A stretch of DNA of 64,000 nt from Salinimicrobium catena. Its GTDB lineage: Bacteria; Bacteroidota; Bacteroidia; Flavobacteriales; Flavobacteriaceae. How positions within the stretch are numbered: position 1 is the stretch's first letter; every line of letters begins with the position of its first letter. The position numbers and the translations under genes are program-made. A model generated the notes under the pieces. It had not been told where the DNA came from. It made no database searches and was given only the letters and a program-made list of their open reading frames with translations. The stretch lies in contig NZ_FNGG01000001.1 in assembly GCF_900102915.1 (NCBI RefSeq), positions 620,001 to 684,000 on the forward strand. Direction: 5' to 3'. This document shows positions 8,599-18,001 of this stretch, one piece after another.

Positions 8599-9694
8599 AG
8601 AAGTCAAATTTTAACTGCACGGCAATTTCCTTTTTCTCTTCTTTTTCATCGGGTTTTTCTGTGTTAAGGTTGGAAAGAGAAATCCCCAGGAGCCGAACCG
8701 AGTTCTTCATTTTTTCCTGGTACAGCAGTTTTTTCGCGGTCTCCAGAATTAACCCCTTAGAGGAAATGTAGTAATCCAGCGTTTTGCTGCGGGTTTGCAG
8801 GGTAAAGTCACTGTACTTGATCTTCAGGGTAACGGTCTTTCCTGCAACCTTACTTTTGGTAAGCCTTCGCTCAATTTCTTCGGAAATATTCTCCAGCCTT
8901 TCCAGCATAAATACTTCAGAAGAGATATTTTCCTCAAAAGTGCGCTCGGCGCCAAGAGATTTCCTGATGCGGGATGGTTTCACCTCGCTAAGGTGAATTC
9001 CCCGCACTACCTGGTAATAATATTCCCCGCTTTTTCCGAAGTGTTCATCCAGGAATTCGCGCGATTTTTCCTTGAGGTTCTTCCCTGTAAAAATGCCCAA
9101 CCGGTACATTTTTTCTGCAGTGACCTTTCCTACTCCGTAGAACTTCCTGATCTCGAGAGCCTCGAGGAATTCAGGGACTTCTTCGGGATTAACCGTTTTC
9201 TGGCCATTGGGTTTATTATAATCGCTGGCCACTTTGGCAATGAACTTGTTGATGCTGATCCCTGCGGAAGCGGTGAGACCTGTCTTATCCAGGATCTTCT
9301 GCCTGATTTCCTTCGCGATAAGAGATGCGCTGGGATTCCCCTTTTTGTTTTCGGTAACGTCCAGGTAGGCTTCATCCAGAGACAATGGCTCTACCAGGTC
9401 TGTATATTCAAAAAAGATATTTCTAATGCGGTTTGAGATCTCCCGGTAACGATCAAACCTGGGTTTGACAAAAATGAGCTCCGGGCAGTTCCTTTTGGCG
9501 ATCACACTGCTCATCGCGCTTTTTACGCCAAACTTTCGGGCTTCATAACTGGCTGCAGCCACCACTCCCCGCTGGGAACTTCCGCCTACAGCAATAGGCT
9601 TCCCTTTTAATCCAGGGTTATCCAGCTGTTCTACAGAGGCGTAGAAGGCGTCCATGTCCACGTGGATTATTTTTCGCTGTTTGGCCGGTTCCAT
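8597..9694 (-). CDS. dinB: DNA polymerase IV (Y-family)
   Basis: This error-prone polymerase copies past DNA lesions. The palm motif HVDMDAFYASVE (residues 11-22) gives metal ligands Asp13 and Asp15, and SLDEAYLD supplies the second acidic pair near residue 110. The protein ends in QLKFDF, which resembles the beta-clamp binding motif. The frame extends upstream to 9766, but TAAATTTG at 9700-9707 lies 5 bases before the ATG at 9694, so I place the start there. This gives 365 residues, close to the family length, and probably an almost leaderless mRNA. Finger, little-finger and helix-hairpin regions look complete. Confidence 0.93.
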   Translation of the reverse strand: MEPAKQRKIIHVDMDAFYASVEQLDNPGLKGKPIAVGGSSQRGVVAAASYEARKFGVKSAMSSVIAKRNCPELIFVKPRFDRYREISNRIRNIFFEYTDLVEPLSLDEAYLDVTENKKGNPSASLIAKEIRQKILDKTGLTASAGISINKFIAKVASDYNKPNGQKTVNPEEVPEFLEALEIRKFYGVGKVTAEKMYRLGIFTGKNLKEKSREFLDEHFGKSGEYYYQVVRGIHLSEVKPSRIRKSLGAERTFEENISSEVFMLERLENISEEIERRLTKSKVAGKTVTLKIKYSDFTLQTRSKTLDYYISSKGLILETAKKLLYQEKMKNSVRLLGISLSNLNTEKPDEKEEKKEIAVQLKFDF

Positions 9695-9699
9695 TAGCA

Positions 9700-9707
9700 C
9701 AAATTTA
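9700..9707 (-). promoter_or_regulatory. -7 promoter element of dinB
   Basis: TAAATTTG on the minus strand is separated by five bases from the ATG at 9694. It decides the start chosen for dinB. No convincing -33 element or LexA-like box was seen. Confidence 0.5.
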
Positions 9708-9793
9708 CGCATCTTTCTTCCGCAGAGGGGTCTATTTAAAACATTTGAATTAACGGTGAAATCCACTAACTTGATGTGATCAAAACCAGGCCT

Positions 9794-10459
9794 ATGAAAA
9801 CAGCCATTATACTTGGTGCGACGGGATTGACAGGAGGAATGTTGCTTAACCGTTTGCTGAAAGATGACAGCTATTCTGTCATAAAGCTTTTCTCACGCTC
9901 AACCACAGGATCATCAGACCCTAAGATAGAGGAACATTTAATTGATCTTTTTGAACTGGAGAAATATGAAGAACAGTTCACAGGAGATGAGGTATTCTGT
10001 TGTATTGGAACGACCAAAGCCAAAACACCAGACGAGAAAACCTATCATAAGATCGACTACGGAATTCCGGTAACCGCGGCGAGGCTGGCAAAGCGTAACG
10101 GTATAGAAAAGTTCCTGGTCATCTCTGCCCTGGGTGCCGATGCCAACAGCAGCATTTTTTACAACAGGACCAAAGGCGAAATGGAGCGGGATGTGCTTAA
10201 AGAAAATATTCCTGAAACTTATATTTTTGAACCTTCACTCATAGCAGGGGAGCGAAAGGAAAAGAGGTTTTTTGAAGCTCTTGCTAAGCACCTGATGAAA
10301 ATCGGCAACTATCTGCTGGTAGGTTCTTTGAAAAAGTACCGCAGTATTCACCCCGATACTATTGCCAGGGCAATGCAGATCGTGGCGGCAGAGGGTTACA
10401 AGAATTGTAAAATAGAATCTGATGAGATCAAAGCAATAGCAAACCATGACCGAAATTGA
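9794..10459 (+). CDS. NAD(P)-binding oxidoreductase, HTATIP2-like atypical SDR
   Basis: The protein of about 221 residues has a Rossmann fold beginning AIILGATGLTGGML, the glycine-rich dinucleotide loop of atypical short-chain dehydrogenases. The later segments VFCCIGTT and FLVISALGAD, followed by FYNRTKGEMERDV, match the HTATIP2/TIP30-like group, where Tyr and Lys act in catalysis. An upstream ATG at 9776 is possible, but the conserved fold begins at 9794. The substrate is unknown. Its end overlaps the start of the CYTH gene by 14 bases, making a three-gene unit with the CYTH and YCII lipoprotein genes. Confidence 0.82.
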   Translation: MKTAIILGATGLTGGMLLNRLLKDDSYSVIKLFSRSTTGSSDPKIEEHLIDLFELEKYEEQFTGDEVFCCIGTTKAKTPDEKTYHKIDYGIPVTAARLAKRNGIEKFLVISALGADANSSIFYNRTKGEMERDVLKENIPETYIFEPSLIAGERKEKRFFEALAKHLMKIGNYLLVGSLKKYRSIHPDTIARAMQIVAAEGYKNCKIESDEIKAIANHDRN

Positions 10460-10931
10460 GCGCAAATTTTTAGTGCCTGCCATACAGCCGGTAATAGAAG
10501 AAGCTTTCAGACAAACCCGTATTCTTCAGGGTTATCTGAACTCAGATCCCGACCGTACTGTGAGGGTGAGAATAAAAGGTTCCGAAGCTTTTTTGACCGT
10601 AAAAGGAAGGTCAAGTAAAAGCGGAATGAGCCGTTTTGAGTGGGAAAAGGAGATCTCTGTGCCCGAAGCCGAAGACCTGCTGAAAATATGCGAACCGGGA
10701 GCCATTGAAAAAGTTCGGTATGAGGTAAAGGCAGGGGATCATATTTTTGAGGTGGATGAATTCTTCGGTGCCAATGAAGGGCTATTGTTGGCTGAGATCG
10801 AATTGTCTTCAGAAGAGGAGAAATTTGAAAAACCCTCCTGGCTGGGGAAGGAAGTCACCGGAAATAAAATGTACTACAATTCCTATCTTAGCAAATTTCC
10901 ATATAAAGAATGGCAAAATCTACATCTATGA
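10446..10931 (+). CDS. CYTH domain protein (triphosphate tunnel enzyme)
   Basis: CYTH proteins bind triphosphate compounds inside a beta-barrel tunnel; members are inorganic triphosphatases, thiamine triphosphatases or adenylate cyclases. The N-terminal EIERKF (residues 3-8) is the ExExK signature. Alternating basic and acidic strands follow, for instance RVRIKG and FLTVKGR, with EVDEF near residue 102. The 161-residue length matches short bacterial members, which usually have tripolyphosphatase activity. Its stop overlaps the next start as ATGA. Confidence 0.9.
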   Translation: MTEIERKFLVPAIQPVIEEAFRQTRILQGYLNSDPDRTVRVRIKGSEAFLTVKGRSSKSGMSRFEWEKEISVPEAEDLLKICEPGAIEKVRYEVKAGDHIFEVDEFFGANEGLLLAEIELSSEEEKFEKPSWLGKEVTGNKMYYNSYLSKFPYKEWQNLHL

Positions 10932-11431
10932 AAAAGGCAATACTTTTAAGCTTTTCTCTGACTTTATTGATTGCTTGTAATCAAAGCAGGGACACCAGGG
11001 GCATCCCGGGACCCGAAGAAGTGGAGGCAAAAGCGCCTGATACGATTATGGATATTCAGAAACAGGCTGAGGAGCTGAAGAGCCAGGGCTATGAAACCTT
11101 TTTCTACGAGGAAGAAGGAGAAAAGTACCTCATGCAGCAATATTTTATCGTTTTCCTTAAGAGAGGCGTTAACAGGAGCCAGGATTCTACCGAGGCCGCA
11201 CGGCTGCAGGAGCAGCACCTCGCACATCTTAACCGAATGGCAGATGAGGGTTATTTAAGCCTCGCCGGACCCTTTGGAGATGACGGAGAGATCCGCGGTA
11301 TTGCGGTCTACAACACACCAAACCTGAAAATGGCCGACAGTCTCGCAAAGATGGACCCTATGGTAAAAGCCGGAAGGCTTGAAGTGGAGATCCACCCGTG
11401 GTGGGCAGCTAAAGGAGGGGAGTTGAAGTAA
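10928..11431 (+). CDS. YCII-related domain lipoprotein
   Basis: The start at 10928 gives a lipoprotein signal peptide with the lipobox LLIAC, making Cys17 the lipidated residue. A linker of about 40 residues is followed by a YCII-like ferredoxin-fold domain (roughly 65-165). It contains YFIVFLKRG, a His-rich EQHLAHLNRM stretch and LAGPFGDDGEIRGIAVY. YCII domains are thought to bind small molecules and their catalytic role is unclear. The ATGA overlap with the CYTH gene implies translational coupling. The protein is probably anchored in the periplasm. Confidence 0.8.
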   Translation: MKKAILLSFSLTLLIACNQSRDTRGIPGPEEVEAKAPDTIMDIQKQAEELKSQGYETFFYEEEGEKYLMQQYFIVFLKRGVNRSQDSTEAARLQEQHLAHLNRMADEGYLSLAGPFGDDGEIRGIAVYNTPNLKMADSLAKMDPMVKAGRLEVEIHPWWAAKGGELK

Positions 11432-11433
11432 AT

Positions 11434-12288
11434 TCAGAAAGTTCCTGTTAATCCCAAAGAATTCGGTCCTAGGTTGAGGCTCCAGGAGATCTTTTTTGCC
11501 GGGGGTAAGGTTGATCTTCTTTTTTGTGTGAGGTAATGGTCAACATACTCTACCACTGCCACCCCTAAAACCACACTTACTGCTACATCTGTTAACCAGT
11601 GTTCCCCTTCCCATAAACGGGATGCAGGGCCAATCATCCCCAGGCTGTAGATACCTGCCTTGACAAAGGGATTTTTGAATTGTTTCCCCACGGCATAAGC
11701 GGTTGAAAAAGCGAAAAGGGCATGCCCCGATGGAAAAGAGCGGTAATGATCGTCCTTAAAACTAAAGGGGCGGAATTCATGGTTTCCTTCACCTTTCAGT
11801 GGCCTGGCCCGTCCCACAAGAACTTTAGTAAAAGTGAGAAGCAATCCGGAAGCTGTTGCCGAAGTGACCAGGAGCAGCCCGGTATGCCGTAGTTTTTCAT
11901 TCTTTAGCAGCAACCCGCTAAGATAAACTGCTCCGTCTAAGGCAAAGAGAGTTTCCGGGGAGCCGAAACTGCCAATATCGCTAAGAATTTCGGGAACATC
12001 GTCTTTTCTGTTTCTGAAATAATCTGAAGTCTCCTCGTCTACAGAATATAAAATTCCTGTTCCCAATGCAGCGGAACCGGCGAGCAAAAGATCTTTCTTT
12101 TGCCAGGATAGAGGACTCAGGTAAACCGCCTTTACGCCTCCAAGAGCAGTTTTACTGTCTTGTTTAAGATTTTCAAAAAAGGAAGGCTGCAGTATTGAAA
12201 GAGAATCCTGCTGTTGTGCGTTTACCGGTTGCATAACCAGGAAAAACAACAGCAGGAAACTTAATTTCCAGATGGGCCTATAATTCAT
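11434..12288 (-). CDS. PAP2-family phosphatase
   Basis: This is a phosphatidic acid phosphatase type 2 protein of 284 residues with a signal peptide ending near the AQQQD stretch at residue 25. The three catalytic motifs are present: KVLVGRARP, PSGH and SRLWEGEHWLTD. They supply the nucleophilic and general-acid histidines and the phosphate-binding Lys and Arg residues. Likely substrates are lipid phosphates such as undecaprenyl pyrophosphate or phosphatidic acid, at the periplasmic face. It lies 24 bases downstream of the efflux operon on the same strand and could be read with it. Confidence 0.87.
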   Translation of the reverse strand: MNYRPIWKLSFLLLFFLVMQPVNAQQQDSLSILQPSFFENLKQDSKTALGGVKAVYLSPLSWQKKDLLLAGSAALGTGILYSVDEETSDYFRNRKDDVPEILSDIGSFGSPETLFALDGAVYLSGLLLKNEKLRHTGLLLVTSATASGLLLTFTKVLVGRARPLKGEGNHEFRPFSFKDDHYRSFPSGHALFAFSTAYAVGKQFKNPFVKAGIYSLGMIGPASRLWEGEHWLTDVAVSVVLGVAVVEYVDHYLTQKRRSTLPPAKKISWSLNLGPNSLGLTGTF

Positions 12289-12312
12289 GCTTTTAGCTCA
12301 AGGAAATAATGA

Positions 12313-13713
12313 TCACTCCCATCCCCCTCCAAGCGCCTGGTACAAATTAACTATCGAGCTGAGTTCATCATATCTTATGTTAATCAACTCCAGCTGGGCA
12401 TTCAGGTAATTCTCCCTGGCTGTTAATACTTCGAGGTAATTGGCCAAACCGTTGTTCAGCAATTCTTCGGAATAAGAAGTTGCCAAATCATAAGACTCGG
12501 CCTCCTTCAGCTTTACTTCCATTTTTTCGGTAGCCGCCTGGTAATTGTAAAGCGCATCAGAAACTTCTCCTGAAGCCAGTAACAACGCCTGTCTGAAATT
12601 CAGGAACGCGATCTCTTCCCGCGCCTGGGCCACTTCATACTGTGTTTTGATCTGCCTGCGGTTGAAGATGGGCTGAGTGAGCGAACCCACTATGCTGGCA
12701 AAAAGATTATTGGTGTCTATCAGGTCTCCCAGGTCAAGACTTTGAAAACCCGTGGAAGCATTGATACGTAATGAAGGATAAAAATTGCTCCTCGCCACGT
12801 TGGTCAGCTGGAAGGCGTTGATGAGGTTGAACTCAGCCGCGGCCACATCTGGCCTGTTCCTTAAAAGCTGTACCGGAACTCCGGTCTTTAGTTCTGTAAG
12901 GATCTCCTGCCGTTCAAGTTCGCTGCGCTCAATTTGATGTGGCGCATCGCCCAGCAGAATGGAAAAGGTGTTCTCCAGTAACCTTATCTCGTTCTCAAGA
13001 TCTATCACCACCGCCTGGGCCCTATATAACTGCGCCTGCGTTTGCTGCACGCCCACTTCGGTCACGTTCCCGGCATCTTTTAAAGCCCTGATAGTTTCAA
13101 GGCTTCTTTCCCTGTTTAGCACGGTTTGTCGGGTTACCTCAAGTTGTTCGTCAAGTGCGAGTAAACGGTAGTAAAGCGAAGCCAGATTCGCGATCAATTC
13201 GGTCTTGACCGCTTTATGAGCTTCCACCGATTGTAAAAAAGAAGCCTGCAGGGCCTTTTCGTTGCTTCTTATCTTTCCCCAGATATCGGCTTCCCAGGAA
13301 AGATCGGCTGTGAGATCAAACTGTTCAATGGAGCTCCTTCCGTAGAGCGACTGATTGTTACCCGCCAGTTCCTGGTGTACCATACTGAAGCCCGCGTTAA
13401 CAGAAGGAAAATAGCTGGCCTTTCCCTGTTTAAGATAGGCCCCGGCCATGTTCATCTGCTGCAGGGCTATGCGGATATCAAGATTGTTAGCAAGAGCTTC
13501 TTCTATGTAAGTCGACAAAAAAGGATCTGTGAACATTTCTCTCCACGAAACTTCTGTCATGTTAAGACTGTCCTGCGGAAGCTGATCTGTCCTGAAGAAC
13601 TCCTCCTGCACTACTTCTGCCGGACGCTCATAATCTTTTGCCACAAAACAGGACTGCAGCGAGAGCAGGACGGCTCCTGCCATTATTACCTTATATATAG
13701 ATGATCTTCTCAT
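12313..13713 (-). CDS. RND efflux outer-membrane channel lipoprotein (TolC/OprM type)
   Basis: This is the outer-membrane factor of a tripartite efflux pump. A lipobox (LLSLQSC) places a lipidated cysteine near residue 22. Two repeats rich in long amphipathic helices follow, as in OprM. A GTG 15 bases upstream (13728) is in frame, but the ATG at 13713 sits one base after the pump stop codon and starts a normal signal peptide, so I prefer it. It is the last gene of the regulator-adaptor-pump-channel operon. Its length of about 466 residues is standard. Confidence 0.93.
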   Translation of the reverse strand: MRRSSIYKVIMAGAVLLSLQSCFVAKDYERPAEVVQEEFFRTDQLPQDSLNMTEVSWREMFTDPFLSTYIEEALANNLDIRIALQQMNMAGAYLKQGKASYFPSVNAGFSMVHQELAGNNQSLYGRSSIEQFDLTADLSWEADIWGKIRSNEKALQASFLQSVEAHKAVKTELIANLASLYYRLLALDEQLEVTRQTVLNRERSLETIRALKDAGNVTEVGVQQTQAQLYRAQAVVIDLENEIRLLENTFSILLGDAPHQIERSELERQEILTELKTGVPVQLLRNRPDVAAAEFNLINAFQLTNVARSNFYPSLRINASTGFQSLDLGDLIDTNNLFASIVGSLTQPIFNRRQIKTQYEVAQAREEIAFLNFRQALLLASGEVSDALYNYQAATEKMEVKLKEAESYDLATSYSEELLNNGLANYLEVLTARENYLNAQLELINIRYDELSSIVNLYQALGGGWE

Positions 13714-13714
13714 A

Positions 13715-16700
13715 TTATTTTTCTTCACTTTCGGTTATCACTTCCGGTTTTGACGCGAATTTTTCATGCAACCACTGGAACAGGATGAACAGGATTGGAA
13801 TGATAAAGATCCCCAGTACGGTCCCTATCAGCAATCCTCCTACTGCTCCGGTACCTATAGAGCGGTTCCCTACGGCTCCAATTCCGCTTGCGAAAACTAG
13901 GGGTAGCAAACCAATAATGAAAGCAAAAGAGGTCATAAGGATAGGGCGTAGCCTGGCTTTTGCCGCATCAAGCGCCGCGTCAACTATGGTCATACCTGCA
14001 TTTCTCCGCTGTATGGCAAATTCCACGATCAAAATGGCATTTTTGGCAAGTAACCCCAGGAGCATGATAAGCGCGATCTGGAAATAGATGTTGTTTTCAA
14101 GGCCTGAAAGGCTGGTGGTGACATATGCCCCCATCACTCCAACAGGAAGGGAGAACAATACTGCCAGTGGCAGCAGGTAACTCTCGTATTGCGCAGCCAA
14201 AATAAAGAATACGAACAGGATACTTAGCAGAAAGATAAAGGTGGTTTGGTTTCCTGCGGAAATTTCCTCTCTTGTTAATCCTGAAAACCCTATGTCAAAT
14301 CCCTGCGGAAGGGATCCCGTTCCCACACGCTGTACGGCGGCGATCGCATCTCCCGAAGAATATCCGGGGGCAGCCGCACCATTCACGCTGGCCGAATTGA
14401 ACAGGTTGAACCTGGTCACCGACTGTGGACCGTACACCCTGCTGAGAGAAACAAATTCGGTAATAGGTGCCATTTCTCCACGGTCATTGCGCACATAGAT
14501 CGAGTTGAGGTCTTCTACAGAAGAGCGATCTTCGGGCAAAGCCTGGACAAATACCCGGTATTGCTTTCCGAAGCGGGCGAAATCTGCTGCATAGACACTA
14601 CCAATATAGGTTTGAAGCGTGCTAAAGATGCTGCCGATGTCCACCCCGGCTTCTTTGGCCTTGGTTACGTTCAGGTCGATCTCATATTGAGGGTAATTAG
14701 TGTTGAAAGAACTTCTGGCATAGAGGATCTCGGGTTGCTGAGAAAGATCGGCCAGGTAATTCTGGGTAGCGGCATCCAGATCTTCAAAACTTCCGCCGGT
14801 ACGGTCAAGGATCTTCATATCGAATCCCGATGAGGCACCGAATCCGGGTACCGAAGGAGGCTGGAAAAAGAGAATATTGGCGTCGCTTATTCCGGCAGCA
14901 GCCTGAAAGAACTTCCCGATAATGGCTTCGGCAGACATGCCTTCTTCAGTCCGCTCATCCCAGTCATTCAGTCTTATGAACCCGATCCCGTAGTTGCTTC
15001 CCGCTCCTCCCAAAAAGCTGAAACCGTTCACCAAAGATACCGTCTGTACTCCCGGGATCTGTTCGACCCTCCTGTTCAGTTCAGCTGTTACCTGTACGGT
15101 TCGGTCTAAAGAGGCTCCTGCGGGCAGTTCGATATTGGCGAAGATCATTCCGCGGTCTTCATCGGGTACAAATCCCGTAGGCGTATTTGAAGAAGCCCAG
15201 AAAATGGCACCAATGGCAGCGATAATGATCGCTCCGGTGATCCATTTGTGCCTGTAGAGGAAGGAAACCGACCTCACATATTTCCTGGTCGTAGCTTCAA
15301 ATGCCACATTGAAACCGGTAAAAAACCGCTTCAAAAAGCCTTTTCTTTTTCCCTCTTTTTCGTGGTGAGGTTTCAGGAAAAGCGTAGACAAAGCCGGGCT
15401 TAAGGTAAGGGCATTCACCGCTGATATGGCGATGGCCACCATCAACGTTACCCCGAACTGCTCATAGAAAACTCCCGTAGGCCCGGTAATGAACGTTACC
15501 GGAATGAAAACTGCTCCCATCACCAGGGTGATGGAAACAATGGCTCCTGCGATCTCTTCCATGGCTTTATGCGTGGCTTTTTTAGCATTTTCGGCACCCT
15601 GTTCCAGCTTGGCGTGCACCGCTTCCACCACCACTATGGCATCATCAACCACGATCCCGATGGCCAGCACCAGGGCGAACAATGTTAAAAGGTTAATGGA
15701 ATATCCAAAGAGGTTCAGGAAAAAGAACGTACCAATGATCGAAACCGGAACCGCAATGGCCGGGATAAGGGTGGATTTAAAATCCTGTAAAAAGATGAAC
15801 ACCACCAGGAATACCAAAAGAAAAGCTTCAAAAAGGGTGACAACCACCTTATTGATGGAAGCATTCAGGAATTCATTGGTGTCGAAGTTAATACGCACTG
15901 AAAGGCCAGTCGGGAAATTCTGTTCCAGCTGGTCCAATTTCTCATGTACTTCTTCTATGATCTCCTGGGCATTCGAACCCGGTGTCTGGTAAACCCCCAT
16001 GCTCACTCCGGGATTTCCATTGGTGAAGGAGATCACGTTGTAACCCTGTGCGTCAAGCTCAATATCGGCCACATCTTCCAGTTTGAGGAACCTTCCGTTG
16101 TCGAGGGCCTTAATGATGATGTCACGGTATTCTGATTCCTTGTTGTAACGGCCGCTGTATCTAATCACATATTCAAAAGCTTCGGCATTGTTCTGGCCCA
16201 GGGATCCGGCTGCGGCCTCCTGGCTCTGCTCGTTGATGGCTCTAATTACATCTGAAGGAATAAGATTATATGCAGCCAGTTTTTCAGGCTTTAACCAAAT
16301 TCGCATGGCGTAAGTCTTCGCCCCGAAAACATTCACATCCCCAACCCCGTTGATCCTTTTCAGTTCGGGAATCACGTTGATGTTGAGGTAATTCTGAATG
16401 AAAGTAGCGTCGTATTCCTCATTTTCAGAAACCACCGTAAAGAACATCAGGGCGCTGGTTTGCTGTTTCTGAGTGGTCACCCCAGACTGGGTTACTTCCC
16501 GTGGCAACAACGGCGTGGCCCTTGCCACTCTGTTCTGCACGTTCACCGCAGCGATATCGGGATCTATGCCCTGTTCAAAAAATACCTGAATGCTGGCGCT
16601 CCCGTTATTACTAGCGGTAGAGGTGATGTAATCCATTCCTTCAACCCCATTGATCTGTTCCTCAATGGGAATGATCACACTCTCCAGCACGGTCGAAGCA

Positions 16701-16858
16701 TTTGCACCCGGATAGCTGGCATTCACCTGCACCGTTGGCGGCGCGATGTCAGGATACTGGGTTACAGGCAAAGTAGTGATGGCGAGGATCCCCAGCATTA
16801 CTATGACGATGGAAACTACCGTGGATAATACCGGCCTCTCTATGAAAGTTTTTAACAT
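13715..16858 (-). CDS. RND multidrug efflux pump, inner-membrane transporter (AcrB/HAE1 family)
   Basis: The 1047-residue proton-driven pump has the AcrB layout: an N-terminal membrane helix, a large periplasmic domain, six helices, a second periplasmic domain and six helices. Proton-relay residues are visible as the Asp pair in GIVVDDAIVV (near residue 405) and the Lys in LLAKNAILIVEF (near 935), so it should be active. The periplasmic pattern is of the HAE1 drug-efflux type and not the heavy-metal type. Start and stop are within 15 bases of its adaptor and channel genes. Likely exports hydrophobic drugs, bile-like compounds or metabolites. Confidence 0.95.
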   Translation of the reverse strand: MLKTFIERPVLSTVVSIVIVMLGILAITTLPVTQYPDIAPPTVQVNASYPGANASTVLESVIIPIEEQINGVEGMDYITSTASNNGSASIQVFFEQGIDPDIAAVNVQNRVARATPLLPREVTQSGVTTQKQQTSALMFFTVVSENEEYDATFIQNYLNINVIPELKRINGVGDVNVFGAKTYAMRIWLKPEKLAAYNLIPSDVIRAINEQSQEAAAGSLGQNNAEAFEYVIRYSGRYNKESEYRDIIIKALDNGRFLKLEDVADIELDAQGYNVISFTNGNPGVSMGVYQTPGSNAQEIIEEVHEKLDQLEQNFPTGLSVRINFDTNEFLNASINKVVVTLFEAFLLVFLVVFIFLQDFKSTLIPAIAVPVSIIGTFFFLNLFGYSINLLTLFALVLAIGIVVDDAIVVVEAVHAKLEQGAENAKKATHKAMEEIAGAIVSITLVMGAVFIPVTFITGPTGVFYEQFGVTLMVAIAISAVNALTLSPALSTLFLKPHHEKEGKRKGFLKRFFTGFNVAFEATTRKYVRSVSFLYRHKWITGAIIIAAIGAIFWASSNTPTGFVPDEDRGMIFANIELPAGASLDRTVQVTAELNRRVEQIPGVQTVSLVNGFSFLGGAGSNYGIGFIRLNDWDERTEEGMSAEAIIGKFFQAAAGISDANILFFQPPSVPGFGASSGFDMKILDRTGGSFEDLDAATQNYLADLSQQPEILYARSSFNTNYPQYEIDLNVTKAKEAGVDIGSIFSTLQTYIGSVYAADFARFGKQYRVFVQALPEDRSSVEDLNSIYVRNDRGEMAPITEFVSLSRVYGPQSVTRFNLFNSASVNGAAAPGYSSGDAIAAVQRVGTGSLPQGFDIGFSGLTREEISAGNQTTFIFLLSILFVFFILAAQYESYLLPLAVLFSLPVGVMGAYVTTSLSGLENNIYFQIALIMLLGLLAKNAILIVEFAIQRRNAGMTIVDAALDAAKARLRPILMTSFAFIIGLLPLVFASGIGAVGNRSIGTGAVGGLLIGTVLGIFIIPILFILFQWLHEKFASKPEVITESEEK

Positions 16859-16871
16859 CTTCTAAAATTGA

Positions 16872-17987
16872 TTATTTAAAAACGGGTTTAATGGAATTGG
16901 CGATGCTGTCGAATGGAATTGGCTGCGGGGTGATCGGCGTATTATTCCGAAGTTTTCCAATTCCCTGACCTACGATCAGCATTCCCGGTTCAACCCCGTC
17001 TCCCGCTACGATCAGATTTTCAACCCGGTCTCTTACCTGAATAGGTGTGGATATCGCCAGGGTATCTCCCTGCACCTTGTAAACATAAACCCTTCCCTGC
17101 TGCTCAAAAGAAGCCGACTCAGGGACAACAGGCACATCCTCATACGTGCGCGGAATGCGGATCTTCCCGCTGTTCCCGCTGGCCAGTAACTGGTTCGGGT
17201 TAGGGAATACCGCCCTAAAGCTTACAGTTCCCGTCGCCGGATCCACCTGTCCCGTAACGGTTTCGATCTTCCCTTCCTGTTCGTAAACACTTCCGTTCAC
17301 CAGCACAAGCTGTACAGGAGGGAAATTGTCTATCTTTTGTGAAAGGTTCTTTCCCGGAGTTTCCTGAAGGAAATTCAGATATTCCTTTTCGTTCATGGAA
17401 AAGAAAGCGTAAACCTCTTCAATATCTGAAACCGTGGTAAGCGGCTGAGGGTCGTTAGGACTTACCAGCGCTCCTTCCCTGTAATTAATCGCACCTACAA
17501 AGCCGTCAACGGGACTTTTAATGGTAGCATAACCAATGTTGGCGGCGATACTGCTGTAGTTGGCTTTGGCCTGTTCCAGCCGGGCTTTGGCTGTTTCCAG
17601 CTGCACGTTGCTGATAATTCCTTTTTCAACCAGGGGCTTCAGTTTATCGACCTCTACCTGGGCAGCATTGACATTGGCTTTGGCCGCTCCCGCATCCTGT
17701 GAAAGCGCTTCGGTCTCCAGTCTGAAGAGGGTCTGCCCCTTATTTACTTTTTGACCTTCGTCAACAAGAACATCTGTGATATAGCCGGGGACTTTGGCAC
17801 GTACGGCACTATTCACGGTACCTTCAAGGCTCACCGGGTAAGAGCTGTAACCGGTAACGGTCCTTACCGGCACCTCAATCACCGGATACGGCATTGCCCC
17901 CTGTTGCTGAGGCGCCTGCTGTTCATTCTTACAGGATGCCAGGAGGAAGATACTGAATACGATACTTGCAAAACTGATCTTTTTCAT
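16872..17987 (-). CDS. RND efflux periplasmic adaptor (membrane fusion protein)
   Basis: This lipoprotein links the inner-membrane pump to the outer channel. The signal peptide ends in the lipobox LLASC near residue 19. The lipoyl half-motif around GYITDVLVDEGQKVNKGQTL (about 70-90) is followed by a coiled-coil hairpin, the second lipoyl half, and beta-barrel and membrane-proximal domains. The 371-residue length is typical of AcrA/MexA proteins. It is 13 bases upstream of the pump gene and 14 bases after the regulator. Confidence 0.94.
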   Translation of the reverse strand: MKKISFASIVFSIFLLASCKNEQQAPQQQGAMPYPVIEVPVRTVTGYSSYPVSLEGTVNSAVRAKVPGYITDVLVDEGQKVNKGQTLFRLETEALSQDAGAAKANVNAAQVEVDKLKPLVEKGIISNVQLETAKARLEQAKANYSSIAANIGYATIKSPVDGFVGAINYREGALVSPNDPQPLTTVSDIEEVYAFFSMNEKEYLNFLQETPGKNLSQKIDNFPPVQLVLVNGSVYEQEGKIETVTGQVDPATGTVSFRAVFPNPNQLLASGNSGKIRIPRTYEDVPVVPESASFEQQGRVYVYKVQGDTLAISTPIQVRDRVENLIVAGDGVEPGMLIVGQGIGKLRNNTPITPQPIPFDSIANSIKPVFK

Positions 17988-18001
17988 ATAGTTAGAATGG
18001 C